From Planktothrix rubescens CCAP 1459/22 (GTDB taxonomy: Bacteria > Cyanobacteriota > Cyanobacteriia > Cyanobacteriales > Microcoleaceae), in contig LR882958.1 of assembly GCA_904830895.1 (NCBI GenBank), positions 5,227,501 through 5,291,500 on the forward strand: a DNA stretch of 64,000 nt, given 5' to 3'. The notes under the pieces are model-generated. The model made no database searches and was not told the DNA's origin. It worked only from the letters and a program-made list of their open reading frames with translations. The translations under genes were made by a program, and so were the position numbers. Positions 28,405-37,176 of this stretch are shown here, in pieces; the first letter of the stretch is position 1, and the number at the start of each line of letters is the position of its first letter.

Positions 28405-28633
28405 TGTACTTCGGGGTAAACAACAAGCGATGGTGTGAATAAAAAAAACATTTTACACTCAATTCACTATTTTTTATACCTTATAAACTTCTCTATAAAT
28501 GGTTGTGTTGTTTTTTTGCTCTGCTCCTCTGAATCAATAGACTCCGATTAGTATACAAAATCAGGATTGTTTTTGACAATATTTGGGATAGGGAGTTTAA
28601 AGGGGTAAGGGCTGATAGGATCGAGGGATTTAA

Positions 28634-29761
28634 TTATGGTATAGTATAGGACTGAATTAAATTTTCTAGGGTTGTTGTTTCAAAAACCCATTCTAATTCT
28701 TGATTGTTGATCGCTTTAATTAAGATAATATCTTGCGGTGAAATTTCCCCTAGGGGAAGTTGATAAGACCAAGAAGATTGAGTATCGGAATCAGTAGGTT
28801 TAAAAGCAAATAAACCGTTTTGAATTAACTTACCATTAATTGAAACCAGAATAGAGTCTAATTGACCGTTGGGATTAATTTCTGATAGTCTTCCGGTTAA
28901 TAAAAGATTTCCCTCAATGGTTAATTCACACCTTTCTATTTTTCCCTGGGGATGGTGACTAAATTTTAGGGAAGATAGGGGATTTTGGGGTGTGCGAGTG
29001 ACTAAATATAAATCTTGATAGCCACAAATTCCTTGGGGAATTCGGGAATAAACTGCTTCCCCTTGACTAATGGTTTTTAAACTCTGGGCTACGAAACTTT
29101 CACCGACATAACTGGTGCCATATTCATTCACATCTAAACTGCGACTTTCACTATTGGGAATAAATAAAATATCTGAGGTAGAAATATTAAAATGTGGGGG
29201 TAATAATTCCCGGTCATGGACACTAAACATTAATATTCCTTGGGGAGATAATAAAGAATAGAGTTTTTGTAACCAAGTTAAAAAGGTGGATTCAGGAAGA
29301 TGACTAAAAAACGAACAGGCTAAAATACCATCAAAGGATTGTTGGATCGGATAGTCCTGGGGATAGGTGGTAGAAATAATTCCCTGTACGCCGAATTGTT
29401 CGATTTGAAACTGTACCGCCTGGGCATAAATATCGGAAATCCAAACATTTTTTGGAGGAATATCCTGAACTAAAAATCGGGTAAAACGACCATAACCACT
29501 GGCAAAATCCAAGAAGGACGAAATCCGATCTAATTCTCCAAAATGCCACTGTAAAACCTGTCTGACGGTATCTAAAATTCGATGTCCATTAAAATAATAA
29601 CGAATACAAGCGCGATCGGGTGTGCCGTGATTTGCCAAGGCAAATAAATACATTTCATCCTGATCACAAATTGCAGCATTAAAGGTATCAGGAAATCGAG
29701 TTTGATCTTGAATAAACTGTTTTAGAGCTAAGGATTGAGAAGATAAATTAACAAGCTGCAT
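28634..29761 (-). CDS. Class I SAM-dependent methyltransferase with C-terminal beta domain
   Basis: 375 residues. The methyltransferase core is at about 70-210: SSFLDFASGYGRFTRFLVQDI (SAM-binding motif I), VWISDIYAQAVQFQIEQFGVQG, FDGILACSFFSHLPESTFLTWLQKLYSLLSPQGILMFSVHD. The C-terminal ~120 residues are beta-rich (GQLDSILVSINGKLIQNGLFAF), perhaps a binding module. Targets of such orphan enzymes are often sugars, but nothing here proves it. It is divergent from the DUF3110 gene. Confidence 0.82.
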   Translation of the reverse strand: MQLVNLSSQSLALKQFIQDQTRFPDTFNAAICDQDEMYLFALANHGTPDRACIRYYFNGHRILDTVRQVLQWHFGELDRISSFLDFASGYGRFTRFLVQDIPPKNVWISDIYAQAVQFQIEQFGVQGIISTTYPQDYPIQQSFDGILACSFFSHLPESTFLTWLQKLYSLLSPQGILMFSVHDRELLPPHFNISTSDILFIPNSESRSLDVNEYGTSYVGESFVAQSLKTISQGEAVYSRIPQGICGYQDLYLVTRTPQNPLSSLKFSHHPQGKIERCELTIEGNLLLTGRLSEINPNGQLDSILVSINGKLIQNGLFAFKPTDSDTQSSWSYQLPLGEISPQDIILIKAINNQELEWVFETTTLENLIQSYTIP

Positions 29762-29906
29762 TGATTGTTTTAAAAAATATAAGTTTTCCGATCTAGTTCA
29801 TCTTACCTAAGACTGGGAATCGAAACAATCTGATCCCCTTGTCAAAAATTTCCCCCTTTGGCAGTAAAATGGTAAAGCAATAGTGATCACAACTTCATCC
29901 AAAGCT

Positions 29907-30281
29907 ATGCGAGTTTATGTACTACTGTTCAACGCCGGAACAGAAAATGAAGGAATTCATACGATTCAAATGGGCGATCGCAATAAGGTGTTAATATTTG
30001 AAGACGAGGATGATGCCACCCGTTTTGGCATACTTCTGGAAGCCCAGGATTTCCCCACGGCTACGGTTGAGGCGATTGATAAAGAGGAAATCGAAGAATT
30101 TTGCGTTTCGGTTGACTATGACTGGGAACTGGTGGGGTCTGGAGAGTTAGCTATTCCTCCCGAAAATAACGTTGATCAAACGGATTGGCAAATCGAGGAA
30201 GACCAACCCCCAGAGAAAGAGTCTGATTTTGTCTCACCGGAACTTGATGATATTCGTAAACGGCTAGAAGGTTTATTATAG
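29907..30281 (+). CDS. DUF3110 family protein
   Basis: The ATG at 29907 (MRVYVLLFNAGTENEGIH) is preferred over a GTG at 29883. The first ~85 residues match DUF3110, a small cyanobacterial/plastid family: NEGIHTI..GDRNKVLIFEDEDDATRFGILLEAQDFPTATVE.ID.EEIEEFC. The remainder is acidic and disordered. The function is unknown. It precedes murQ by 38 bp in the same direction; the two may be co-transcribed. Confidence 0.85.
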   Translation: MRVYVLLFNAGTENEGIHTIQMGDRNKVLIFEDEDDATRFGILLEAQDFPTATVEAIDKEEIEEFCVSVDYDWELVGSGELAIPPENNVDQTDWQIEEDQPPEKESDFVSPELDDIRKRLEGLL

Positions 30282-30319
30282 TTGGGTCTAAATAGTACAG
30301 ATCGCAGGTTGAGTGAAAT

Positions 30320-31237
30320 ATGGAACAGTGGGAGTCCCGGGGACATTTATTAACCGAACAAATCAACGCCAGTAGTCAGAACTTAGACCAGATGAGTTCC
30401 TTGGAGTTGGTGGATTTGTTCAATCGGGAAGATGTCCAAACTTTGTTGGCCATTGCCCGTTCCCGTGAATCCTTGGCCGCGGCCATTGACCTAACCACGG
30501 CGGCACTGCGTCAGGGGGGGCGTCTATTTTACGTTGGGGCGGGCACCAGTGGCCGTTTAGGGGTTCTGGATGCGGCCGAATGTCCTCCCACCTTCTGTAC
30601 CCATCCAGAACTGGTTCAGGGCATTATTGCCGGGGGTGCGGGGGCTTTAGTTCGCAGTTCGGAAGACTTGGAAGATCGAGCCGAAGATGGGGCTGGGGTG
30701 GTGGCCCTGCGTCAAATTACCCATTTAGATGTTGTGGTGGGAATTACGGCCGGAGGGACGACTCCCTTTGTCCAGGGGGCGTTACAAGCGGCTCGTCAAC
30801 GGGGGGCCAAAACCGTATTTATTGCTTGTGTTCCGGTGGATCAGGTAGAATTTGAGGCGGATGTGGATATTCGTCTGTTAGTCGGGCCAGAAATCTTAGC
30901 GGGTTCGACAAGATTAAAGGCCGGAACTGTGACTAAAATGGCGTTAAATATTCTCTCGACTAGCGTTATGGTGAAGTTGGGGAAGGTCTATGGGAATCGG
31001 ATGATTGATGTGGCGGTGACTAATAAAAAATTACAGGATCGTTCTTTAAGAATATTAATGGATTTGACCGAAATTGATCGAGCAGCGGCGGAAATTTTAT
31101 TAGAAAAAAGTGGAAAATCTGTTAAGTTAGCTCTATTGATGCAGTGGACGGGACTAGATGCGGTATCCGGTCAAGACTTATTAAATCAGCATCAAGGACA
31201 ATTAAGACAGGCGGTATTGAGTTGGAATTTGCCATAG
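30320..31237 (+). CDS. murQ: N-acetylmuramic acid 6-phosphate etherase
   Basis: 305 residues. MurQ splits the lactyl ether of MurNAc-6-phosphate to give GlcNAc-6-phosphate in cell-wall recycling. The SIS domain is complete: RLFYVGAGTSGRLGVLDAAECPPTFCT (substrate-binding and catalytic Glu), GIIAGGAGALVRSSEDLEDRAEDG, VVVGITAGGTTPFVQGAL, and EILAGSTRLKAGTVTKMALNILST; NKKLQDRSLRI is also characteristic. No anhMurNAc kinase gene is in the window. Confidence 0.95.
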   Translation: MEQWESRGHLLTEQINASSQNLDQMSSLELVDLFNREDVQTLLAIARSRESLAAAIDLTTAALRQGGRLFYVGAGTSGRLGVLDAAECPPTFCTHPELVQGIIAGGAGALVRSSEDLEDRAEDGAGVVALRQITHLDVVVGITAGGTTPFVQGALQAARQRGAKTVFIACVPVDQVEFEADVDIRLLVGPEILAGSTRLKAGTVTKMALNILSTSVMVKLGKVYGNRMIDVAVTNKKLQDRSLRILMDLTEIDRAAAEILLEKSGKSVKLALLMQWTGLDAVSGQDLLNQHQGQLRQAVLSWNLP

Positions 31238-31346
31238 GATTAAGATGGGTTTCTCCTGCTTCAAAACAGTAGTTAAAGATGTCCAGATTGATTTTTCCTG
31301 ATCTGATCAGCATCTTTTTAAACCTGCTTAAAATGGAGTTTTAACC

Positions 31347-32324
31347 ATGAATAATCAAGAGTTAAAAGAACAAATAAAAAGCCAGATTAAAACCCTGATT
31401 CAAGCGAAGAGTTGTAATTTATTGGAATTAGCTAAACTTGTTGGTATTGATGCCAACCAGGATTTAATTGGGATTGATTTACAAGGGATTGATTTAACTA
31501 AAGCCGATTTAAGAGAAGTTAACCTAAGTCAAGCGAATCTTAGTCGGGCTAACCTAACGGAAGCTAATTTAAGTCAAGCTAATTTAAGTCAAGCTAATTT
31601 GACGGGTGTTAATTTAATGGGGGCAAACCTCGATAATGCTGATTTGACGGGAGCCAACCTGAGTAATTCTAACTTAATTGGGACTAATTTCAACGCAGCC
31701 AACCTCAAAGAAGCTGACTTGACTGAAGCCTATCTGAGTCAAACCAATTTAAGTGGAGCCAACTTGAGTAAAGCCTATCTCAGTGGGGCTTATTTAGGGA
31801 ATACAAATCTGGCATTCGCCAACCTGAATCAAGTCTATTTGAGTAAAGCCAATTTACAAGGAGTTGATTTAAGTGGAATTAACTTGAGTCAAGCTTATCT
31901 GATGGGAGCAAATCTAAGTCAGGCTAATTTAAGCCATGCCAACTTGAGTGAAGCTAACCTAAGTCAAGCAAATTTGGCTCAAACTAATTTGACTGAAGCT
32001 AACTTAAATCAAGCTAATTTAATGGGAGCAAATTTAAGTCGAGCCAACCTGACCAAAACTGACCTAATTGGAAGTAATTTAAGTCGAGCTAACTTAACAA
32101 AAGCCAACTTATTTCAAGCTAATTTGACTCTAGCTAATTTGAGTTTTTCTAATTTAAGTATTGCTAATTTAAGTCTGACAACAATGATGGGAGTTAGGGC
32201 TAAACAAGCTTATTTTAAACATAACTTAGGTATTTCGGAACAAATCAAAGATGAGCTCATTATTCAGGGTGCTATATTTGATGATAATTTAGGTAATAGT
32301 TTGGGTATTTTTACTTCTGATTAA
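31347..32324 (+). CDS. Pentapeptide-repeat protein
   Basis: 325 residues. After a helical N-terminus of about 45 residues, the sequence is an uninterrupted run of close to fifty A(N/D)LxX pentapeptides to about residue 285, followed by a short tail. This folds as a right-handed quadrilateral beta helix. Cyanobacterial genomes hold many such proteins; some related proteins mimic DNA, but here no function is known. The DNA itself is strongly repetitive (AANCTNA-like units), which may promote length changes. Confidence 0.92.
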   Translation: MNNQELKEQIKSQIKTLIQAKSCNLLELAKLVGIDANQDLIGIDLQGIDLTKADLREVNLSQANLSRANLTEANLSQANLSQANLTGVNLMGANLDNADLTGANLSNSNLIGTNFNAANLKEADLTEAYLSQTNLSGANLSKAYLSGAYLGNTNLAFANLNQVYLSKANLQGVDLSGINLSQAYLMGANLSQANLSHANLSEANLSQANLAQTNLTEANLNQANLMGANLSRANLTKTDLIGSNLSRANLTKANLFQANLTLANLSFSNLSIANLSLTTMMGVRAKQAYFKHNLGISEQIKDELIIQGAIFDDNLGNSLGIFTSD

Positions 32325-32400
32325 GTTGATTAATTCAGTTATAGCAACCGCCAAGGCAGTTAGGACACCAAACGGATCTTAGAACCCAGACGGTGAAGTA

Positions 32401-32480
32401 TTTTCCCCCCTGTTCCCTCCCCCCCTAGCCCTGCCGTGCACGAGGGGTTTGGGGGGGCTGTTCCGGTGTTCCGGTGTTCC
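32401..32480. repeat. GTGCAC-centred GC-rich palindrome with GTTCC repeats
   Basis: Another copy of the TGTTCCCTCCCCCCC...GTGCAC...GGGGGGCTGTTCC core, followed by three TTCCGGTG units. It lies downstream of the pentapeptide-repeat gene. Confidence 0.7.
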
Positions 32481-32506
32481 CTGCTATAAATTAAGGAGAT
32501 TTTTTG

Positions 32507-32683
32507 ATGGAAACCTTTAGCTATTGGATTTTGTTCCGAGGTGGGGCGGAGAGTTTGATCAAATATCCTGTTTTTTTGAGAGGAAATCCCAAGAATCCTA
32601 AAACCATTAAGTTGGTCTGCCTTTTATCATTAATTGTTAGTCTGGTTGCTGTTGTCGTAATATTTTATCTGAAGCCTATTTAA
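32507..32683 (+). CDS. Small single-pass membrane protein (58 residues)
   Basis: ATG at 32507 follows a good AAGGAG ribosome-binding site at 32493-32498. The 58 residues have a polar, basic N-terminal half (RGGAESLIKYP, LRGNPKNPKTIK) and one hydrophobic helix (LVCLLSLIVSLVAVVVIFYL) near the C-terminus. No family is recognised. The ribosome-binding site and helix argue that it is real. It ends 13 bp before the convergent 139-residue gene. Confidence 0.5.
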   Translation: METFSYWILFRGGAESLIKYPVFLRGNPKNPKTIKLVCLLSLIVSLVAVVVIFYLKPI

Positions 32684-32695
32684 AAGGACGTTTTG

Positions 32696-33103
32696 CTATA
32701 TTTTGGTTCCCACAATTAATTCCTCTTTATCCTTGATCAGAAATTGAGACCGATTAATTCTAAATACTTCATAACTTTCTGGCATAAATATAGAAAATGA
32801 AGTAGCAACTATATCGGCCAAAGAAATCTTTAACCCTAGTGGTATCTCTAAATTAAAAAATGATTTTGGCATCGTTCTAACATCTAAATGTAATTTTTTT
32901 CTACTGACATACCATATTCCAGTAAATGTATTGCCCGTTATCAGTTCTTTTGGTTTAGAAAAAAACAGCATTTGAACCCTGGTTTGTCGATAAGTCATAT
33001 CATCTTTAAATTCAATCATGATCTTTTCCGAAGATGTACCAAAACGCCATTTTCCTAAAAGCAAAATTTCTATCTCTATGTCAGAATGTTTACTCTTATT
33101 CAT
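32696..33103 (-). CDS. Hypothetical protein of the accessory region
   Basis: About 135 residues from ATG at 33103 (a Met 4 codons upstream is possible). The sequence is soluble, beta-rich: EILLLGKWRFGTSSEKIMIEFKDDMTYRQTRVQ, TFTGIWYVSRKKLHLDVRT, and a C-terminal EVFRINRSQFLIKDKEELIV. This pattern (W-rich strand, T.GTW-like strand, L.I...) resembles lipocalin-like DUF proteins that measure a change from expected values, but I cannot name the family. It lies downstream of the GUN4-domain gene on the same strand. Confidence 0.5.
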   Translation of the reverse strand: MNKSKHSDIEIEILLLGKWRFGTSSEKIMIEFKDDMTYRQTRVQMLFFSKPKELITGNTFTGIWYVSRKKLHLDVRTMPKSFFNLEIPLGLKISLADIVATSFSIFMPESYEVFRINRSQFLIKDKEELIVGTKI

Positions 33104-33168
33104 GTTAATCCTCAAAGTGGGCTTTAGCTCTAATTTGTACTATAGTAATTCTAAATAGGTTGTATTCC

Positions 33169-34839
33169 CTATTCCCTACAAATTTTTACGCGAGAAAAGA
33201 ATAAGTGCATCTGCCAAACTAACCAAGACCCCACCCGCCAAGCTCCCATAGAAAGGTTTTCTGTCGATGCTTGGGCAGATAATTCAAACTTCGGGTCATA
33301 GTGTAACCATTGGGCTGGTAAGTGTCCCATGGGTGTCATCGGGGACAATTTAAACGTTAGGGCTTCGTAGTCTAACCACTTACCCTCTTTTCGCCACCCC
33401 AGGCGCTCGCCGAGTCTCTTTTCCGTTTCATAATCAACTTGACCTCCCATTTCACTCCAAATTGTTTGCTGAATACTAAAGCCAAAATAACCATAACTAT
33501 ATTGTTCCCAAAGTTGATCAATTGTCTGGAGATCTTGACTAGAAAAGTTATCAATATCTTCCTTATAAACTTCATTCCAATACTTCTTACCCATGACTTT
33601 TAGCATTAATTGAGTGGTTTCCATATCAGCTTCTTTCCAGCTATGTTGGGCAAGGAGATCCCGCAATTGGGTATAATCAATATTTCGATCACTGCGAAAT
33701 TCTTGGGTTAATATAACAGGATGATTACTCAGTCCCATTGATCTTGTTTCTTCAAGAGTCGATAGAGGGACTGTAGAAACAAACGTTACTTCTGTAATGC
33801 CTAGCATTTTTCTTTGATCAGTTAGTTGGTTAGAGATATAGTTAGAGATTAAATCAATACCCTGGTCTAAAAATATGCCATTTTCACTGCCATCAAAATG
33901 ATGAATTTGCCAATCTAATAATTGAGATTGCATAAAAGCATCTTTTAATCGAGCTTTTTTCTCATAACTGGTCACCATAAAATCAAGAAAAGTTTCAGAA
34001 ATCACTCCATTATCTTCAAGGTTTACTGAATTTTCATTATACTTTAAAATATTATCCCCTAAATTTTTAATATCTCCGACCGTTGCATAAAAATATTCAT
34101 CTACTTTGACAATTTCATCAATTAAAGATTGAAAAGGACTAAAATAATCTTGTAAAGAATTATCAAAATTAATTGCATTATGGGCAATTTTTGCTATTTT
34201 TTGACGAATTTTATAGGCTTTGCTTTGATATTCATAAATCTCTTGATAGACTTCTAAATCTTTGACGATTTGCTTAACAATTTCTTTCTGATTTTTGGTA
34301 TCTTCTGCAAGTTTTTGGATTCCTTCACTAATCAATCTGATTTTTTCTAACATCAAAAAATAAGCATTGCTCAACAATAAAACTGCTTTGAAGTTTTCTT
34401 GTTTTTCCCACTTTAGTTCATCCAATATTTTCGGGTTATTAGTGTTTTTTAACTCTAATTTCCTTCTTTCATTTTCCAAGATTTTTATTTCAGAATATTT
34501 TTTTTTAAATAACTTTTTTAAGTCATCAGCCAGGGTGACTAAAAATTTATAATAACTATCCCTATATTTTTCTAACAAATCAATAATATGACTATAATTC
34601 TGAATAAATAATTGAATTTCATTAAAAATTTCTTCTTGGCTAATTTCTTCTTTTCGCTTAATAATTCCTCCCAAATAATAATGATATCGAACTCCCTCTT
34701 TAATTAATTTTTGATGTACTCTAATTTTTTTCTGAACTGCTTTTACACCTTGATTTTTGAGAACAGGTAATCTATAGGTTTGTTCATAAATTAAGATAGT
34801 TTCGTAAGTAATGAGTTGTCTTTGCTGTTTAGTTAACAT
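33169..34839 (-). CDS. Coiled-coil protein with C-terminal GUN4 domain
   Basis: 556 residues, ATG at 34839. Residues ~30-350 are Lys/Glu-rich helices and coiled coils, with no membrane segment. Residues ~387-515 match the GUN4 fold: DYTQLRDLLAQHSWKEADMET, MLKVMGKKYW, EDIDNFSSQDLQTIDQLWEQY, GYFGFSIQQTIW, GWR.EGKWL.Y..LTF and GHLPAQW. Stand-alone GUN4 binds porphyrins and activates Mg-chelatase; in cyanobacteria the domain is also fused to other modules as a presumed sensor. A role in chlorophyll synthesis is unlikely for this fusion. It is divergent from the glycine-zipper gene by 167 bp. Confidence 0.82.
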   Translation of the reverse strand: MLTKQQRQLITYETILIYEQTYRLPVLKNQGVKAVQKKIRVHQKLIKEGVRYHYYLGGIIKRKEEISQEEIFNEIQLFIQNYSHIIDLLEKYRDSYYKFLVTLADDLKKLFKKKYSEIKILENERRKLELKNTNNPKILDELKWEKQENFKAVLLLSNAYFLMLEKIRLISEGIQKLAEDTKNQKEIVKQIVKDLEVYQEIYEYQSKAYKIRQKIAKIAHNAINFDNSLQDYFSPFQSLIDEIVKVDEYFYATVGDIKNLGDNILKYNENSVNLEDNGVISETFLDFMVTSYEKKARLKDAFMQSQLLDWQIHHFDGSENGIFLDQGIDLISNYISNQLTDQRKMLGITEVTFVSTVPLSTLEETRSMGLSNHPVILTQEFRSDRNIDYTQLRDLLAQHSWKEADMETTQLMLKVMGKKYWNEVYKEDIDNFSSQDLQTIDQLWEQYSYGYFGFSIQQTIWSEMGGQVDYETEKRLGERLGWRKEGKWLDYEALTFKLSPMTPMGHLPAQWLHYDPKFELSAQASTENLSMGAWRVGSWLVWQMHLFFSRVKICRE

Positions 34840-35006
34840 GATCTTAATTTTTATAGTTATACTGATTAGTGGAATCCATTTTAGCCCCTCGTGACGCTCC
34901 TTAGATGCACAGGGAAATTATAGCTACCATACAATTGTGCTATTATGACGAAGAAATTCGTCGGATTGCCTGCAAACTGATTGCTAATAACTGATTATTA
35001 AAATCA

Positions 35007-35399
35007 ATGGATGAAATCGCAAAGAAAATCGCTGGCCTGGGTCTTCCCGGTATAGTTCTCCTGATTATAGCAGTCTCATCAGCCGGAAGTAATACCGCCA
35101 TTGCTGCTGCTCTCACCGCCATGGGAGGGCCTTTTGGTATCGTTGGTGGCATAGGAATACTGGGTCTAATAACGGTGTTAGGAGATACTGTCTCAGGATA
35201 TGGAATTGAAGCTGTTCTTCATGCTGTCTATGCGGAACGGAGTAAAACCGAATCTGTCATATATCTCCTCAAAGAAATCCAAGATTTACCCATTTCAGAC
35301 GAGCTCAAACTCAAACTCACAAATCACCTTAGCTCAGAATCAAGCTATGGTGCTGAAGTATCTGAAGCACCAAGGACAGTTGAAATTATGGAAGATTAA
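35007..35399 (+). CDS. Small glycine-zipper membrane protein
   Basis: 130 residues, ATG at 35007. The N-terminal ~75 residues form two hydrophobic segments rich in Gly and Ala (GLGLPGIVLLIIAVSSAGS; ALTAMGGPFGIVGGIGILGLITVLGD) of the kind that pack as glycine zippers or pores. The C-terminal ~55 residues are helical and charged, with DLPISDELKLKLTNHL. I recall similar short proteins in other filamentous cyanobacteria, often near signalling or GUN4-domain genes, but no function is established. The divergent layout with the GUN4-domain gene suggests a linked pair. Confidence 0.65.
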   Translation: MDEIAKKIAGLGLPGIVLLIIAVSSAGSNTAIAAALTAMGGPFGIVGGIGILGLITVLGDTVSGYGIEAVLHAVYAERSKTESVIYLLKEIQDLPISDELKLKLTNHLSSESSYGAEVSEAPRTVEIMED

Positions 35400-35551
35400 T
35401 TTCCTCTCAACTTCAACTAGATTTTAGAGCGAATAGCCCTAACTATACGATTCCCTAAGTTGTAAATTTTTTCAACCTCTAAAAAATTCTGAGCAGAGTC
35501 TTTCTTTGCTCAGAAATCTCTGAAAATCTGGAATATTTACCAAAAAGCGAG

Positions 35552-36968
35552 TGGAAAGCCCCCGACTTTATGCGTGGGGATGAACACGGTGGTGGCTCTT
35601 CGACTACGCTCAGGAGAGCCTTTAGCCACCTTGAAGAAGTTTGTCACAAAAATAGCTTTATCTGCAATACCTTATGATAAAATAGAGTCATGATAGTTAG
35701 AGAAGCCAAACTACTGCACGGAACCAAGGAGCAATACCTAGCTCTTGATGAAGCCATTCGTACCGCACAATTCATTAGAAACAAATGTGTTCGGTACTGG
35801 ATGGATAATCAAGGGGTAAGTAAGGCTGGTTTGTATGCGCTATGCAAAGATTTAGCCGCATTATTTCCTTTTGCCAAAAAGTTAAATTCGGCGGCTCGTC
35901 AAGCTAGTGCAGAAAGAGCTTATGCTTCTATTTCTAGTTTCTACAGTCATTGTAGAAAAAAAGAAAAGAAAAAAGGCTATCCCAAATTTAAAAAATATTG
36001 TCGCTCTGTAGAATATAAGGTTTCGGGATGGAAACTATCTAATGACTGCATGAATATTGCTTTCACCGATGGTTTCGAGATCGGAACTTTGTCTGTTTAT
36101 TGCAACAAAGAAACAAGGGAAGACCTATTTCGATTAAAAATTAATCGTGTTCGCGTGGTCAAAAGAGCAGATGGCTATTATGCCCAATTCTGCTTTGATA
36201 CTGACCGCAAAGAACAAATTGAATACACTGGTAACGTTGTCGGGTTAGACCTGGGATTAAAGTATTTCTTCAAGGATCAAAATGACAATGCTGTGGTGTA
36301 TCCTCAGTTCCTAAGAAAATCTGAGCGCAAATTAAAAAAGGCTCAAAAACAATTAAGTAAAAAGTTTGTGAAAGGGGCAAAACCCCAATCTAATAATTAT
36401 CATAAAGCTCGGAAAAGACTGGGTAAAACCCACCTGAAGATTCAAAGACAGCGCAAAGACTGGGCGATTAAGCAAGCTCGGTGCGTAGTTCACTCTAACG
36501 ATGTGATTGTCTATGAAGATTTAAAGGTGTCGAACATGGTCAAGAATCATCACTTGGCTAAGTCAATTTCCGATGCTAGTTGGTATCAATTCACCCAATG
36601 GTTAGACTACTACGGAAAAATATGGGATAAGGCAGTTGTGGCTGTTTCGCCTAACTATACCTCTCAAGATTGTTCTAGTTGCGGTTATCGGGTGAAAAAG
36701 TCATTGAGTACCAGAACCCATTCCTGTCCTAATTGTGGAATAGAGATTTGTCGTGATACAAATGCGGCAATTAATATTCTTAAAAAAGGCATGGGAATTC
36801 TGGGAATAAAGTGCCAAAACAGTACCTTTGGGCAAAAGGGATCTGCCGAGCAATCGGGAAAGCATGGGGAGAAGACCGCCTCTACTATTGATGGGAAGCC
36901 GGATATAGCAAGTGGACTTCTGTGAACCATGAACAAGAATCCCCCGCATTTATGCGTGGGGAGTATGT
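35552..36968 (+). mobile_element. IS200/IS605-family element carrying tnpB only
   Basis: Subterminal hairpins mark both ends: left CCCCCGactttatgCGTGGGG (35558-35579) and right CCCCGCAT TT ATGCG TGGGG (36941-36961), followed by AGTATGTCA. A third stem with GGTGGCT...AGCCACC is at 35592-35630. The only gene is tnpB; no Y1 transposase tnpA is present, so movement would need one in trans. The region from the last codons of tnpB to the right end (about 36800-36968) is where the guide (omega) RNA of such elements is encoded. Confidence 0.85.
35690..36925 (+). CDS. tnpB: TnpB RNA-guided endonuclease
   Basis: 411 residues. The RuvC catalytic triad is complete: Asp187 in VVGLDLGLKYF, Glu276 in VIVYEDLKVSNM and Asp356 in CRDTNAAINIL. 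The zinc ribbon has C328/C331 (CSSCGY) and C346/C349 (CPNCG). The N-terminal part includes the helix-rich recognition region with SERAYASISSFYSHCRKK and a basic segment. TnpB proteins cut DNA next to a target-adjacent motif using an RNA made from the right end of the element. All catalytic residues are present, so it is likely active. Confidence 0.93.
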   Translation: MIVREAKLLHGTKEQYLALDEAIRTAQFIRNKCVRYWMDNQGVSKAGLYALCKDLAALFPFAKKLNSAARQASAERAYASISSFYSHCRKKEKKKGYPKFKKYCRSVEYKVSGWKLSNDCMNIAFTDGFEIGTLSVYCNKETREDLFRLKINRVRVVKRADGYYAQFCFDTDRKEQIEYTGNVVGLDLGLKYFFKDQNDNAVVYPQFLRKSERKLKKAQKQLSKKFVKGAKPQSNNYHKARKRLGKTHLKIQRQRKDWAIKQARCVVHSNDVIVYEDLKVSNMVKNHHLAKSISDASWYQFTQWLDYYGKIWDKAVVAVSPNYTSQDCSSCGYRVKKSLSTRTHSCPNCGIEICRDTNAAINILKKGMGILGIKCQNSTFGQKGSAEQSGKHGEKTASTIDGKPDIASGLL

Positions 36969-37006
36969 CAAGGAGTTAATTATTGTCACCGGAATCGGTT
37001 TTAAGT

Positions 37007-37173
37007 GTTGACTAAAAAATCAAGAGTATGGGCGTGTTCCCCCTTAGAATATTATCTCTCCAACGGCGGGTTTTGTCAACCCCCTTTCCCAGAAAAACGA
37101 AATTTTTTGGAGTGGAAATAATTTTTTCGGATGGAAAATATTATCTTAACCACAAAGACACAGAGACACAAAG
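37007..37173 (+). repeat. Left copy of the inverted repeat bracketing the dnd block
   Basis: Reading right: GTTGACTAA..TCAAGAG, TATGGGCGTGTTCCCCC, CGGCGGGTTTTGTCAACCCC, AACGAAATTTTTT, then TTAACCACAAAGACACAGAG. The same order is found on the opposite strand at 43645-43803. The copy ends only a few bases before the stop codon of dndB (37177). Confidence 0.85.
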
Positions 37174-37176
37174 AGG

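Noticed and set aside
30580-30855. A 91-codon glycine/serine-rich frame within murQ
   Set aside because: It is a shadow frame of the well-conserved SIS domain of murQ.
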